64,000 nucleotides of DNA, taken from assembly GCA_945863875.1 (NCBI GenBank), contig CAMBBS010000003.1, positions 62,001 through 126,000 on the forward strand, given 5' to 3'. Under the pieces are notes generated by a model. The model searched no databases. It saw only the letters and a program-made list of their open reading frames with translations, and was not told the DNA's origin. A program made the translations under genes and the position numbers. The stretch is from Desulfopila aestuarii DSM 18488. GTDB lineage: Bacteria; Desulfobacterota; Desulfobulbia; Desulfobulbales; Desulfocapsaceae. This document shows, piece after piece, positions 9,641 to 18,135 of the stretch (the first letter of the stretch is position 1; each line of letters starts with the position of its first letter).

Positions 9641-10603
9641 CTACTGGTAAATCTTTGTTGCCTTCTGCAGCAGGGCTTCAGGCGGGGTGACCCCCATCTG
9701 CTTGGAGTAATCGGCATTGATATGCAGCTGCAGATCTTTTTGAAACTGTACCGGGATGGATTCGGGTCTTTCGCCGTTGAGGATTCTCGCGGCTATGGCC
9801 CCGGTCTGATAGCCATGTTTATAATAGTCAAATCCCATGGCCGCAACCGCACCTCTTTTTACCGAATCCACGTCGGCGGCAAAAATAGGCAGTTTATTCT
9901 GCACCCCCACTTTAATGACCGATTCGAGGGCGGAAATGATGGTGTTATCGGTGGGTATGAAGATCGCATCGGCTCTGCCGACCAGGCTTTTAGCCGCCTG
10001 ATACACATCGGCTGTCTTTGAGGCGGTGGCCTCAACCGTCTCAAAACCAAGCTTGCCGCTCAAGGCCTTGATCGAGGCGATAGTCGCCTTCGAGTTGGCC
10101 TCACCGGCGTTATAGAGCAGTCCAAGCTTTTGAATATCGCTTTTAAAGGACAGCACCATCTTGATATGTTCTTCAATGGGCAAAAGATCGGATACCCCGG
10201 TAATACCGGGATCAGGCCGCTGCAGATCTTTCACCAGCCCGGCGCTAACAGGATCGGTCACCGCCGTGAACAGGAAGGGACGTCTCAGCTCTGCCGGCGC
10301 TTTGCTCAGGGCCTGAACACAGGTCTGGGCGGAAGGGGTGGCGATGGCCACCAGTAAATCGGCTTTTTCACCAATCATCTGCTGGGCAATCTGGGTGGCT
10401 GTACCCATATTGGCCTGGGCATTATGGACATTATAGGTTACCGCAATCCCTTTTTCCTGCAGATAGTCCTGAAAACCCTGCAATACCGCGTCGAGGGCTG
10501 GATGCTCAACAAACTGACTCACGGAAATGGTGGCAGCGCCGGCGGTAAACCCCTGTAGACTGATAAAGGTACAGAACAATGCCGCAGTTACAAGCTTTTT
10601 CAT
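9641..10603 (-). CDS. ABC transporter substrate-binding protein (TrpX/COG2984 type)
   Basis: The start at 10603 is set by a strong ribosome site (GGGAGGA, 7 nt upstream) and by the signal peptide 'MKKLVTAALFCTFISLQGFTAGA' region; an upstream ATG at 10621 would precede the ribosome site. The mature protein has the two-lobe fold of COG2984 proteins, with 'DLLVAIATPSAQTC', 'PFLFTAVTDPVSAGLV' and 'DAIFIPTDNTIISALE', residues that line the ligand cleft in this family. Structural work on TrpX points to aromatic amino acids as ligands; this specific ligand is inferred, not shown. It is the first gene of the importer operon. Confidence 0.92.
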   Translation of the reverse strand: MKKLVTAALFCTFISLQGFTAGAATISVSQFVEHPALDAVLQGFQDYLQEKGIAVTYNVHNAQANMGTATQIAQQMIGEKADLLVAIATPSAQTCVQALSKAPAELRRPFLFTAVTDPVSAGLVKDLQRPDPGITGVSDLLPIEEHIKMVLSFKSDIQKLGLLYNAGEANSKATIASIKALSGKLGFETVEATASKTADVYQAAKSLVGRADAIFIPTDNTIISALESVIKVGVQNKLPIFAADVDSVKRGAVAAMGFDYYKHGYQTGAIAARILNGERPESIPVQFQKDLQLHINADYSKQMGVTPPEALLQKATKIYQ

Positions 10604-10756
10604 CGTCAAATCCTCCCACATAATTTTGTTCGTTTATTGTCCCATGGAGTAAAGCTGTGAAACACAACCGATGCAGAGACATCTAGCCGATTATTGTTTG
10701 AAGGTCAACGATGCTTTTGGCATACACTGCCCTGTGCTACGGCATACCTGCTTAAT

Positions 10757-10773
10757 ACCGGCTAAATGCCGGT
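10757..10773 (-). terminator. Hairpin directly after gloB
   Basis: A perfect 6-bp inverted repeat (ACCGGC, 5-nt loop, GCCGGT) abuts the stop codon of gloB. On the minus strand it is followed by ATTAAGC rather than a clean T tract, so it would be a weak intrinsic terminator at best. Confidence 0.35.
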
Positions 10774-11546
10774 TAAAAACTGTCCTTCAGCCGGCGAAGA
10801 GCGGTGAATACCGCCAGCGGATCACCTGCTTCGCCGATAAATTTTTCGGCAACAGAGCGGACGATGCCCTCTTCCGCACAGCGCAGAAAGGGATTGGTCT
10901 GCCATTCCAGCTCCAGGTTCGAGGGGGTGGTCAGCTGCCCCAGGTCACGCTGAACGGTTGTCTGGTGCAAACGCCTGGCGACGGCTTCGTTGCCCGGTTC
11001 GACAAAGTTAGCGAACTTGAGGTTCTGCAGCGTATATTCATGGCCGAAATAGACCCTTGTTTGACCGGGAAGGAGTTTGATGCGACCATTCAGCGCGTCG
11101 TACATTTGCTTCGGACTCCCCTCAAACAATCTTCCGCAGCCGCCACCAAAGAGGGTGTCACCGGTAAAGAGGGCATCCTCTACCAGATAGCAGAGGCTAC
11201 CGCTGGTATGCCCCGGTGTATGCATCACCTGTCCCGTGACAGTGCCGATGCGGATTTTGCTGCCGTCCGCCAGCGAATGGTTCATGCCCGGAATCCGTCT
11301 TTGGTCACTTCCATGGCCATAAACGGCGGCCCCGGGGAATTCCCCCAGCAGGTCTTCCAGGCCGCCGATATGATCGGCATGGTGATGGGTGCAGTAAATT
11401 GTCTGCAACCGTGCACCGGTTTTTTCAATCTCACGGAAAAGAGGATAAAACTCCGCCGGGTCGACAACGGCCGCCTCCCCGGTTTTTTCACAAATAATGA
11501 GGTAACTGTAGTTATCAAAAGAACAGGGGATGATAACGATTTTCAT
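10773..11546 (-). CDS. gloB: Hydroxyacylglutathione hydrolase (glyoxalase II)
   Basis: A 257-residue metallo-hydrolase with the binuclear zinc motif 'THHHADHIGG' at about residues 52-61 and metal ligands in 'MHTPGHTSG' and 'LFTGDTLF'. The 'GGCGRLFEG' and 'YFGHEYT' segments are diagnostic for glyoxalase II, and the C-terminal helical domain of this enzyme is present ('NPFLRC'). It hydrolyses S-D-lactoylglutathione to D-lactate and glutathione, the second step of methylglyoxal detoxification. No glyoxalase I gene is nearby. The size agrees with the family. Confidence 0.93.
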   Translation of the reverse strand: MKIVIIPCSFDNYSYLIICEKTGEAAVVDPAEFYPLFREIEKTGARLQTIYCTHHHADHIGGLEDLLGEFPGAAVYGHGSDQRRIPGMNHSLADGSKIRIGTVTGQVMHTPGHTSGSLCYLVEDALFTGDTLFGGGCGRLFEGSPKQMYDALNGRIKLLPGQTRVYFGHEYTLQNLKFANFVEPGNEAVARRLHQTTVQRDLGQLTTPSNLELEWQTNPFLRCAEEGIVRSVAEKFIGEAGDPLAVFTALRRLKDSF

Positions 11547-11641
11547 CTTTCACACCTGCCGGTTGAAGGGAGATGACGATACTGGTTTTCCTACAGAAGA
11601 TACCATACACAACAAAGGGGATCGAATTCTACAAATAAAAA

Positions 11642-11696
11642 AGCCCCGTGTGCAGCTCTCATCGCAGCAGTACCGATGAAAACTGCCCACGGGGCA
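11642..11696 (-). terminator. Rho-independent terminator of the ZraP-like gene
   Basis: On the minus strand an 8-bp stem (GCCCCGTG / CACGGGGC) with inner pairing is followed by TTTTTTATTT. It lies about 40 bp after the stop of the ZraP-like gene and before gloB, so it should end that transcript. Confidence 0.85.
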
Positions 11697-11736
11697 GGGA
11701 GGAAGGAACATGTGTTGTTTGTCGTGCGCCTCTTTT

Positions 11737-12186
11737 TTATTGCTGCGGACCATTCATCATGCCGCGCCCCTGGCCTTTACCGAAATCGGGACCACATCCG
11801 CCGCGGCCCATGCGACCAGGTCCGACATATTCATCAACTCCGGCCAATTCGGCTTTTTCCTGCATGGCCGTGCGCAGCTCAAAGAGCTCCCCGGTGACCT
11901 TGGCCACCGCCTGCGGATCCGGGTTGTCGCTGAGCATCAAGGCCTGTTTTTCCGCTCGTTTCATCGCCATTTCTTTATGCAGCGGCTGGGTGTCTTTAAA
12001 AAACTGCTTGATTTTGTCCTTGGTTGCCTGGTCCAATTGCTGGAACGTCTGTCCCTGCATCTGTCCCTGCATCTGCGGGCAATCCCCATAACCGCCATAA
12101 CCTCTGCCTCTGCCCCAGTCCGCCGATGCTGCGGTTGCCATGGTAAGTCCGGTAATAAGGGCAAGTGCGATAATTTGCTTTTTCAT
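11737..12186 (-). CDS. ZraP/CpxP-like periplasmic metal-responsive protein
   Basis: The start at 12186 has the ribosome site AAGGAG 8 nt upstream and begins a signal peptide (MKKQIIALALITGLTMATAASA). The mature part of about 125 residues is Gly-rich at first (WGRGRGYGGYGDCPQ), then helical and rich in Gln, Lys and Glu. It ends in a Gly/Met-rich tail (GPGRMGRGGCGPDFGKGQGRGMM). This is the layout of the LTXXQ/ZraP family, which are periplasmic zinc-binding chaperone-like proteins, often controlled by two-component systems. A helical segment of the type 'DKIKQFFKDTQPLHKEMAMKR' is visible. Metal binding is inferred from the family. Confidence 0.82.
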   Translation of the reverse strand: MKKQIIALALITGLTMATAASADWGRGRGYGGYGDCPQMQGQMQGQTFQQLDQATKDKIKQFFKDTQPLHKEMAMKRAEKQALMLSDNPDPQAVAKVTGELFELRTAMQEKAELAGVDEYVGPGRMGRGGCGPDFGKGQGRGMMNGPQQ

Positions 12187-12493
12187 ATCTATTCTCCTTG
12201 TTCTGTTTTTCAAATGCCGTGAATGGCGTTTATATTGCTTTTCAGCAGAGCCGACCTTCTTTTGTGAAATGGTGATCGGCTTGGCTTTCATCCTTTACGT
12301 TAAGTAAAGCAACTTTAATGCCAGAAGCAGGACAGCAGGTATGATATTGATTTTATGAATATTTATATTTTGACGGGGGACAGGCGCGGAAGGGAGACAA
12401 CCTGGACTAGGGAGAAATTACCCAGCTGGCAGGAAAAAACTAGGTAGATATTCCCCATCCTTGCACAGGGTACGGCAGATAAGGAGAGTGATA

Positions 12494-12898
12494 TCAGTCG
12501 GTGATGTCGCCATCTCTGGCAATATCCCGGTGAAAGACAGTCAGCTGCACCGGGAGTTTGGCGAGGAAGACGGCAATTTTCTCGGTGACAGCAACCGACC
12601 GGTGCCTGCCGCCCGTGCAGCCGAAGGCGATTCGGATAGTTTTTTTACCGGCGGCGGTGTTCTGTTCAACAAGAAACTGCAGCAAGGGCTCAAGATAGTG
12701 AAAGAACGCCTGGGCCTCGGCGCTCTGCAGGACATAATCGGCAACCTCTTTCACTCGGCCGGTCTTTGGCCTTAGCTCAAGAACCCAATACGGGTTGGGC
12801 AGAAAACGGACGTCCCAGACCAGGTTCACATCCACCGGGTCACCGTATTTGAACCCGAATGAGTAGAGCACTACCCTCAATTGCTCTGCGTCACCCAT
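12494..12898 (-). CDS. Stand-alone RapZ C-terminal domain protein
   Basis: A protein of about 134 residues matching only the C-terminal domain of RNase adapter RapZ, with 'FGFKYGDPVDVNLVWDVRFLPNP', 'FGCTGGRHRSV' and 'FHRDI'. The N-terminal P-loop ATPase domain of full RapZ is absent, and no fragment of it is seen nearby. I chose the ATG at 12898 because GGAGGT lies 7 nt upstream; an ATG at 12913 precedes that site. In enterobacteria the C-terminal domain binds the small RNAs GlmY/GlmZ. Whether this short form binds RNA is not known. The next gene on the strand is the ferredoxin-nitroreductase. Confidence 0.85.
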   Translation of the reverse strand: MGDAEQLRVVLYSFGFKYGDPVDVNLVWDVRFLPNPYWVLELRPKTGRVKEVADYVLQSAEAQAFFHYLEPLLQFLVEQNTAAGKKTIRIAFGCTGGRHRSVAVTEKIAVFLAKLPVQLTVFHRDIARDGDITD

Positions 12899-12971
12899 TG
12901 CCGGTACCTCCATGCACCTTGCCCTGCTTCACCCGCCAGGCATAATATTTCTCCAGGCCATATACCATCGA

Positions 12972-13907
12972 TTATCCTTTATGAAGACGCGTGGCCATTC
13001 TCCCGTTCTCGGCCAGAGTGAGAATTCTGGGCACGACGATTTGCCGATTGGCCGGGCGGAGATATTTTACTGCCGGATAGCCAAGGGCAATGACACTGTG
13101 TATTTCCTCGTCGGCAGCAATGCCGACCCGCTTTTGTAGCGCGGCATCACGACGCATCGCCTCGACGACAAAGCCGATCAGGCAACTGCCGAGCCCCATG
13201 GCGTGGCCGGCCAGCAGGATATTCTGCGTGGCCAGCAGCGCATCTTCAGCCGGGCAGCTTGCCGACTTTTTGCCGGTGACGAGAATTGCCGCCGCAGCGC
13301 CATGAAACAGTCGATCGGTGCCCTTTTCATCCCAGTCCCGCAGCGCCTCGACCACTGATTCATAGTACCTGCGGTAATAGTGACCCAAACCGTCACCGCC
13401 GAAGATGCGTAGTAAAAATCGCAGCAAGGGATTTTCCGCAAGCCGGTTGAGTTTTCGATAATAATCGGCCACCATCCCGCCCAGCACCTGCAGATCGGCC
13501 CTTGTCGGGACAATGATAAAGTTCCACGACTGGCTATTCGTGCCGGAGGGAGCGGTCGTGCCTATTTTTACCAGATCTTCAAGCATTGCCATGCCGACGG
13601 GTTGGTTCCCGTATTTTCGACAGGAGCGCCTGGAGCGCATCAGTGCAACAAGCTCGGAGACATTGGTTGTCCCGGGAGGGACAGCAGTCTGCCCTTCCTC
13701 CATGGTACGAAGCCCTAATTGCACGGGGCGCTGCGGCAGGTGCACCGCATTTGCCGGACAGACGGCCTGACACTGGCCGCAGAGAAAACAGTCCTTTGGC
13801 ACAGGCACAGCCCGGCCATCCCGCAAAACGATGGCCCGGGAGGGGCAGATGTCGACACAGATGCCACACCCGGTGCACTGTGCTGTATCAATGATTATCT
13901 GTTGCAT
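12972..13907 (-). CDS. Nitroreductase with N-terminal 2[4Fe-4S] ferredoxin domain
   Basis: A 311-residue fusion. Residues 1-55 hold two clusters of the type CxxCxxCxxxCP ('CTGCGICVDICP' and 'CFLCGQCQAVCP'), which bind two 4Fe-4S centres. The rest is a nitroreductase-fold flavin domain starting with 'LMRSRRSCRKYGNQPV' and containing 'TAPSGTNSQSWNFIIV', the FMN-phosphate-binding region. Such fusions are frequent in strict anaerobes, where ferredoxin-like centres feed electrons to the flavin. The substrate is unknown. The protein is soluble and lacks a signal peptide. Confidence 0.92.
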   Translation of the reverse strand: MQQIIIDTAQCTGCGICVDICPSRAIVLRDGRAVPVPKDCFLCGQCQAVCPANAVHLPQRPVQLGLRTMEEGQTAVPPGTTNVSELVALMRSRRSCRKYGNQPVGMAMLEDLVKIGTTAPSGTNSQSWNFIIVPTRADLQVLGGMVADYYRKLNRLAENPLLRFLLRIFGGDGLGHYYRRYYESVVEALRDWDEKGTDRLFHGAAAAILVTGKKSASCPAEDALLATQNILLAGHAMGLGSCLIGFVVEAMRRDAALQKRVGIAADEEIHSVIALGYPAVKYLRPANRQIVVPRILTLAENGRMATRLHKG

Positions 13908-14075
13908 TATTTTCCTCCCGTGCTGCCCTGGCCGCTGCCTTCTCTACAGGTGCAACTTCCCTTTCGGAATCAACAACTTTGCAGTGGTTATTGTCTGGGA
14001 GTTGGTGTAAGAAATGAATCCTGCCATGGTCTGCCGGCCATGATATACCTTTTTTCACCATAAGCACCACAAAAG

Positions 14076-15473
14076 ATGCCGGATTTTCTTAAAATATTGT
14101 TCCGCTACAACCGCCATCGAGAGGTCCTCAGGGTCTGCCTGCCGCTGGTTATCAGCCTGTCGGCGACAACGGTGATGGAATTTACCGACCGGGTGTTTCT
14201 CGCCAATTACTCCATAGACGCCATTTCCGCAGCACTCCCGGCAGGCATCACCTCCTACCTCTTTATCGCCTTTTTCGGCGGCGTCGGCGGCTACGCCGGG
14301 GTGTTCATCGCCCAGTACACCGGCCGGGGCAATCCCCAAAAAATAGGCGTCGTCCTCTGGCAGGGAATATACTTCACCCTCGCCTCCGGGGTTATTCTCT
14401 GGCTGCTGGCCGTTTTTGCCACCAGACCGATTTTCACTCTGGCCGGTCACAGCGAAGGCATTCGCCAGCTGGAAGAAATATATTTTTCCATTCTCTGCAA
14501 AGGTTCCATCCTGCATGTGGCGATGGCAACGCTGTCTACTTTTTTTACCGGCCGAGGGCTGACCAGGCCGGTCATGCTCATTACCTTTCTCGGCGTTTTT
14601 ATCAATATCCCTCTCGATTATGCGCTAATTTTCGGTCGCTGGGGCATGCCGCAACTCGGCATCGAAGGTGCCGCCATCGCCACGGTAGTGGCCTGGGGCA
14701 TCAATGTACTCTTTCTCGCCGGCCTCATTTTTACCAAAAAAAACGACTGCCGCTTCAACGTTTTCTCCAGCTGGCGATTCGACCGGGAGATCTTCGTCCG
14801 CCTCATGCGCTTCGGAATTCCAGGCTCCTTGCAGTTTACCATGGATATCCTGGCCTTTACCCTGTTCATTCTCCTCGTGGGCCGCATCGGTACAGCCGAG
14901 CTGGCGGCAACGAATATCGTCCTGTCCATCAACGCCCTGGCATTCATGCCTTCGATGGGAGCATCCCAGGGCATGAGCGTGCTGGTCGGACAGGCGCTCG
15001 GCAAAAAAAAACCGGCCCTGGCCGCCTCGTATGTCGTCAGCGGCTGCCAGTTACTCATCGCCTACATTCTGGTCATCGACCTCATCTTTATTTTTGCCCC
15101 TGATTTTATCCTCGCGCCGTTTATGGCTTCCGGCCAGGGAACAGCCTCGCAGCAGCTGGTCTTCGGCTACGGCAAAACTCTGCTGAAGATCGTCGCCGCC
15201 TACCTTTTTTTCGACGCGCTGTACATGGTCTTCAGCGGCGCCTTAAGAGGTGCCGGCGACACCCGGTTCATGATGCTGGCCATCGGCTTGGTCTCGCCGT
15301 TCTGTCTTGTTCTTCCGGTGTATATCGGCATTGAATTCTTTCGGATATCCATCATCACCGCCTGGCTCTGGGTGCTGCTCTTTATCACCGTCCTTTTTCT
15401 CCTCTCCGCTTTACGTTACCGCCACGGCATCTGGAAAAAAATGCTCGTTATCGAGGATGAGTCTCAAGTCTAG
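14076..15473 (+). CDS. MATE family efflux transporter
   Basis: A 465-residue inner-membrane protein with about 12 helices and the internal two-fold layout of MATE exporters. 'LPLVISLSATTVMEFTDRVFLANYS' marks the first helix and 'FGIPGSLQFTMDILAFTLFILLVGRIG' the start of the second half, with 'GALRGAGDTRFMM' near the C-terminus. Known members exchange cationic drugs or metabolites for sodium or protons. The stop codon is interlocked with that of the convergent MFS gene through a CTAG tetranucleotide. Confidence 0.93.
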   Translation: MPDFLKILFRYNRHREVLRVCLPLVISLSATTVMEFTDRVFLANYSIDAISAALPAGITSYLFIAFFGGVGGYAGVFIAQYTGRGNPQKIGVVLWQGIYFTLASGVILWLLAVFATRPIFTLAGHSEGIRQLEEIYFSILCKGSILHVAMATLSTFFTGRGLTRPVMLITFLGVFINIPLDYALIFGRWGMPQLGIEGAAIATVVAWGINVLFLAGLIFTKKNDCRFNVFSSWRFDREIFVRLMRFGIPGSLQFTMDILAFTLFILLVGRIGTAELAATNIVLSINALAFMPSMGASQGMSVLVGQALGKKKPALAASYVVSGCQLLIAYILVIDLIFIFAPDFILAPFMASGQGTASQQLVFGYGKTLLKIVAAYLFFDALYMVFSGALRGAGDTRFMMLAIGLVSPFCLVLPVYIGIEFFRISIITAWLWVLLFITVLFLLSALRYRHGIWKKMLVIEDESQV

Positions 15474-16636
15474 GCAGTGTCGCGCCCTGCCGAGGCTTTG
15501 ACGGCAATCTTAAGGCGCCTGGTTAAAAAGAGAGCAAGACAGATCATCGAGAAAAGCTGCAGCAGAAAAGCAGACCAGCCAAAGCTGTGAAAAATGGCCC
15601 CCGGCAAGACCGACCCCAGGGTGCCGCCGGTATAATAGAAAGAAATGTACAGACCGTTGGCGATCGCTTTATTCTGGTAGGCGAGCTTATTGACAAAACC
15701 GGACAGCAGGGAATGGGCGGTAAAGAGCCCGGCACAGAAGACAAACATGGTGACGAACATCACCAGGTAATTTTCGATCAGGAAAAAAAGCAGTCCCACC
15801 CCGAAAACCACGATACCTGCGCCGATGGCATCGGATTCATTGCCGAAACGGTTGATAATCCGTCTGGTATTCAACGACACGACAATGCCCATACTGTAGC
15901 CGAGATACAAGATACCTATGCCTGTTTCGCCGAAAGCGGGGTTGATCTTTTTCAATTCAAAGGGCAGAAAATTCATCAGCGCGGCAAAGACAAAAAAGAG
16001 ACAGAAAATCGACGTGTAGAGCCAGAAAAACTCCTTTGCCCGCAGCAGGCTGAGAATTTCGCTCAGCTTTGGTCTGGCATAGCGCAACTTCGCATCCCGG
16101 ATCATGTCTTTGAGCAGATAGCAATTCAGCAGCAGCAGCAGGCCGAGAATAAAAAAGAAAAAGCGCCAGCCGAACAGATCGGTGCACAGGCCGGAGAGAA
16201 AACGTCCAAGAAAACCCCCGAGAATAGTCGCCGCAATATACGCCGCTATGGCATGCTGCACCTTTTCCTTTGGCGAAGAGTAGCTGATATAGCTCATCAG
16301 CGACGTTAAAATTGCCGGGATCATCAGCCCCTGAATGGCTCTAATGACCAGAAGAGTGAGGAAATCCCCGGCCAGGGAAAAAAGTATCTCCAGGATACCA
16401 AGAAACAAGAGCGCCCAGCGCACCATCACTTTGGCAGAAAAAGATTCGAGGATATAACCGTAGAAGAGAGGCGCTACCCCAAGGGGGGCCATCATCAAGG
16501 TGGTGAACAGAATGGCCTGGAAGTCGGTCAGCTGGAATTCCTGTTGAAACAGAGGCTGGATCGGCTGGGCGGCATACAGTGAGCAGAAGGTGATCACCGT
16601 GGTGAAATAAATATACTTATTGGCGGAATAGGTCAC
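15470..16636 (-). CDS. MFS transporter (YnfM-like)
   Basis: A 388-residue protein with about 12 predicted helices. 'SLYAAQPIQPLFQQEFQLT' near the N-terminus is the pattern of the YnfM/bicyclomycin-type subgroup, in which the phrase 'QPLLP' or similar is frequent. It contains 'FYGYILESFSAKVMVRW', the loop between helices 2 and 3. Substrate unknown. It converges on the MATE gene with overlapping stop codons (CTAG). Confidence 0.88.
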   Translation of the reverse strand: MTYSANKYIYFTTVITFCSLYAAQPIQPLFQQEFQLTDFQAILFTTLMMAPLGVAPLFYGYILESFSAKVMVRWALLFLGILEILFSLAGDFLTLLVIRAIQGLMIPAILTSLMSYISYSSPKEKVQHAIAAYIAATILGGFLGRFLSGLCTDLFGWRFFFFILGLLLLLNCYLLKDMIRDAKLRYARPKLSEILSLLRAKEFFWLYTSIFCLFFVFAALMNFLPFELKKINPAFGETGIGILYLGYSMGIVVSLNTRRIINRFGNESDAIGAGIVVFGVGLLFFLIENYLVMFVTMFVFCAGLFTAHSLLSGFVNKLAYQNKAIANGLYISFYYTGGTLGSVLPGAIFHSFGWSAFLLQLFSMICLALFLTRRLKIAVKASAGRDTA

Positions 16637-16682
16637 GAAATACGCCCCTGTTATTAGTCGTCACGAACAAAGGCGCCAATTC

Positions 16683-17072
16683 TCAGGCGACTGCGGCAAG
16701 CATCTTCTGCATAGCTGCCAGATCAAAGGGTTTGGCAATGCCCCCGGAAAAGCCATATTCCCGGCAATTAACCATGATCGGATCGGTCGAATAGCCGCTC
16801 GACACAAACACTTTCGCCTGGCGATCGATGGTCAGAATCTCCGTCACGGCCTCTTTTCCGCCCATCCCACCGGGGATGGTCAGGTCCATGATCACCGCCG
16901 AAAACGGTATACCGCCATCCTGATGTCTTTTATACTCCTCCACGGCATCAAGACCATCGACCACGTGTACCGCCTCAAAGCCCAGATACTCAAGCATCTG
17001 GCAGGCAATTTCTCCAACCATGTCTTCGTCATCCATGACCAGAATCTTTTTTTTCTTCTCTTGTGTTACCAA
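16683..17072 (-). CDS. Single-domain response regulator (receiver only)
   Basis: A receiver domain of about 129 residues with the acidic pocket 'VMDDED', the phosphoacceptor Asp in 'VIMDLTIPGGMGG', the Ser in 'FVSSGYS' and the Lys in 'IAKPF'. There is no output domain. The frame is open to an ATG at 17111, but GGAGG stands 8 nt before a TTG at 17072, which starts right before the receiver, so I prefer that start. Its sequence is close to the receiver of the large hybrid kinase at 47.6-50.6 kb, including the rare 'DLTIPGG' and 'GYSTDPIM' segments. It may accept phosphate from a similar orphan kinase. Confidence 0.88.
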   Translation of the reverse strand: MVTQEKKKKILVMDDEDMVGEIACQMLEYLGFEAVHVVDGLDAVEEYKRHQDGGIPFSAVIMDLTIPGGMGGKEAVTEILTIDRQAKVFVSSGYSTDPIMVNCREYGFSGGIAKPFDLAAMQKMLAAVA

Positions 17073-17282
17073 GGGTGATTCCTCCGACAATATGGATATT
17101 TTTTGCCACATTTAGTGTAATGTATTAAACAAGTATGCCAGAAAGAAAACGAAGCCGTCAAGGTATTTGCCAATTTCACCAAGGATAACTCCCTGCCGGT
17201 GCGGCAGGCAGTTTTTGTGGTGGCTCATTTTCAACGAAAAAGGTTTTGAGCAATTTCTGTTCTTCACCGTCAACCATCTTGT

Positions 17283-18080
17283 ATGTCAAAGAACGCCGGA
17301 CAGTTGGTCTATAGTGATTACTGGAACGACCATCTCGTGGAAATCGAAGATAAAGGCGACCTGCGTTCTCTCTATTTCGGTGATCGTTCGCTGCAGAGCC
17401 GCATGTCGCTGTCCAACCCGCAGGCACTAATCTTATCCTACACCTGCCATATGGCCTTGCCGCTGCTCATCAACCCCTCCCCCCGTAATATTCTTGTTGT
17501 CGGCATCGGCGCCGGTTCTTTTATCCGTTTTTTTCATCACCATTTTGCCGATTGCCGTATAGATGCCGTCGACTATTCACCACAGCTCATCGAAGCAGCC
17601 AAAGACTATTTCCACCTGCCGGAAAACAAGAACATCTTCCTCTACTGCGCCGATGGTCGAAGTTTTCTGCAGGACAGCAGTTCGAAAGAATACGACCTGA
17701 TACTGATCGATGCCTTTGACGATCAGGGCATGGCGCCGACGGTCTACTCAGAGCTGTTTTTCAGCCTCTGCGCAGACTCTCTTCGCCCGGATGGCGTTAT
17801 CAGCTGTAATCTCTGGAGTGATGACCGGGCGCGCCTGCAGGAGATCAAAACAATTCTTGCCGACTGTTTCACCAGCTGTCTCTATCTCCCTGTTCCTGAT
17901 CGCGGCAATATCATCGCCGTGGCCATGCCTTTCGCCACTCCCTGGCCACGCATCTGCCTGAAAAAAAAGGCAGCGGCCGCACTGACAAGACAGTACGGCG
18001 TCAATTTTCACCAGCTCATCGAAGGAGCACGACGCAACAACCTGAGCTTATCAGAACGGCTGGCGACCTGGCTGCGATAA
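17283..18080 (+). CDS. Spermidine synthase-like methyltransferase-fold protein
   Basis: A 265-residue Rossmann-fold protein of the spermine/spermidine synthase family. Visible are 'NILVVGIGAGSFIRFF' (nucleotide-binding loop), 'IDAVDYSPQLIEAAKDYF', 'DGRSFLQD' and 'YDLILIDAFDDQGMAP', the last containing the Asp used in polyamine transfer in true synthases. The N-terminal beta-sheet of classical SpeE is shortened. Many proteins of this group have no proven aminopropyltransferase activity, so the reaction is left open. It stands alone between divergent and convergent genes. Confidence 0.8.
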   Translation: MSKNAGQLVYSDYWNDHLVEIEDKGDLRSLYFGDRSLQSRMSLSNPQALILSYTCHMALPLLINPSPRNILVVGIGAGSFIRFFHHHFADCRIDAVDYSPQLIEAAKDYFHLPENKNIFLYCADGRSFLQDSSSKEYDLILIDAFDDQGMAPTVYSELFFSLCADSLRPDGVISCNLWSDDRARLQEIKTILADCFTSCLYLPVPDRGNIIAVAMPFATPWPRICLKKKAAAALTRQYGVNFHQLIEGARRNNLSLSERLATWLR

Positions 18081-18135
18081 AGGGCTGAGAAGCCATTCCG
18101 AGCATTCCTTTGGCCGTATTGTTTTTTGCAACGGC

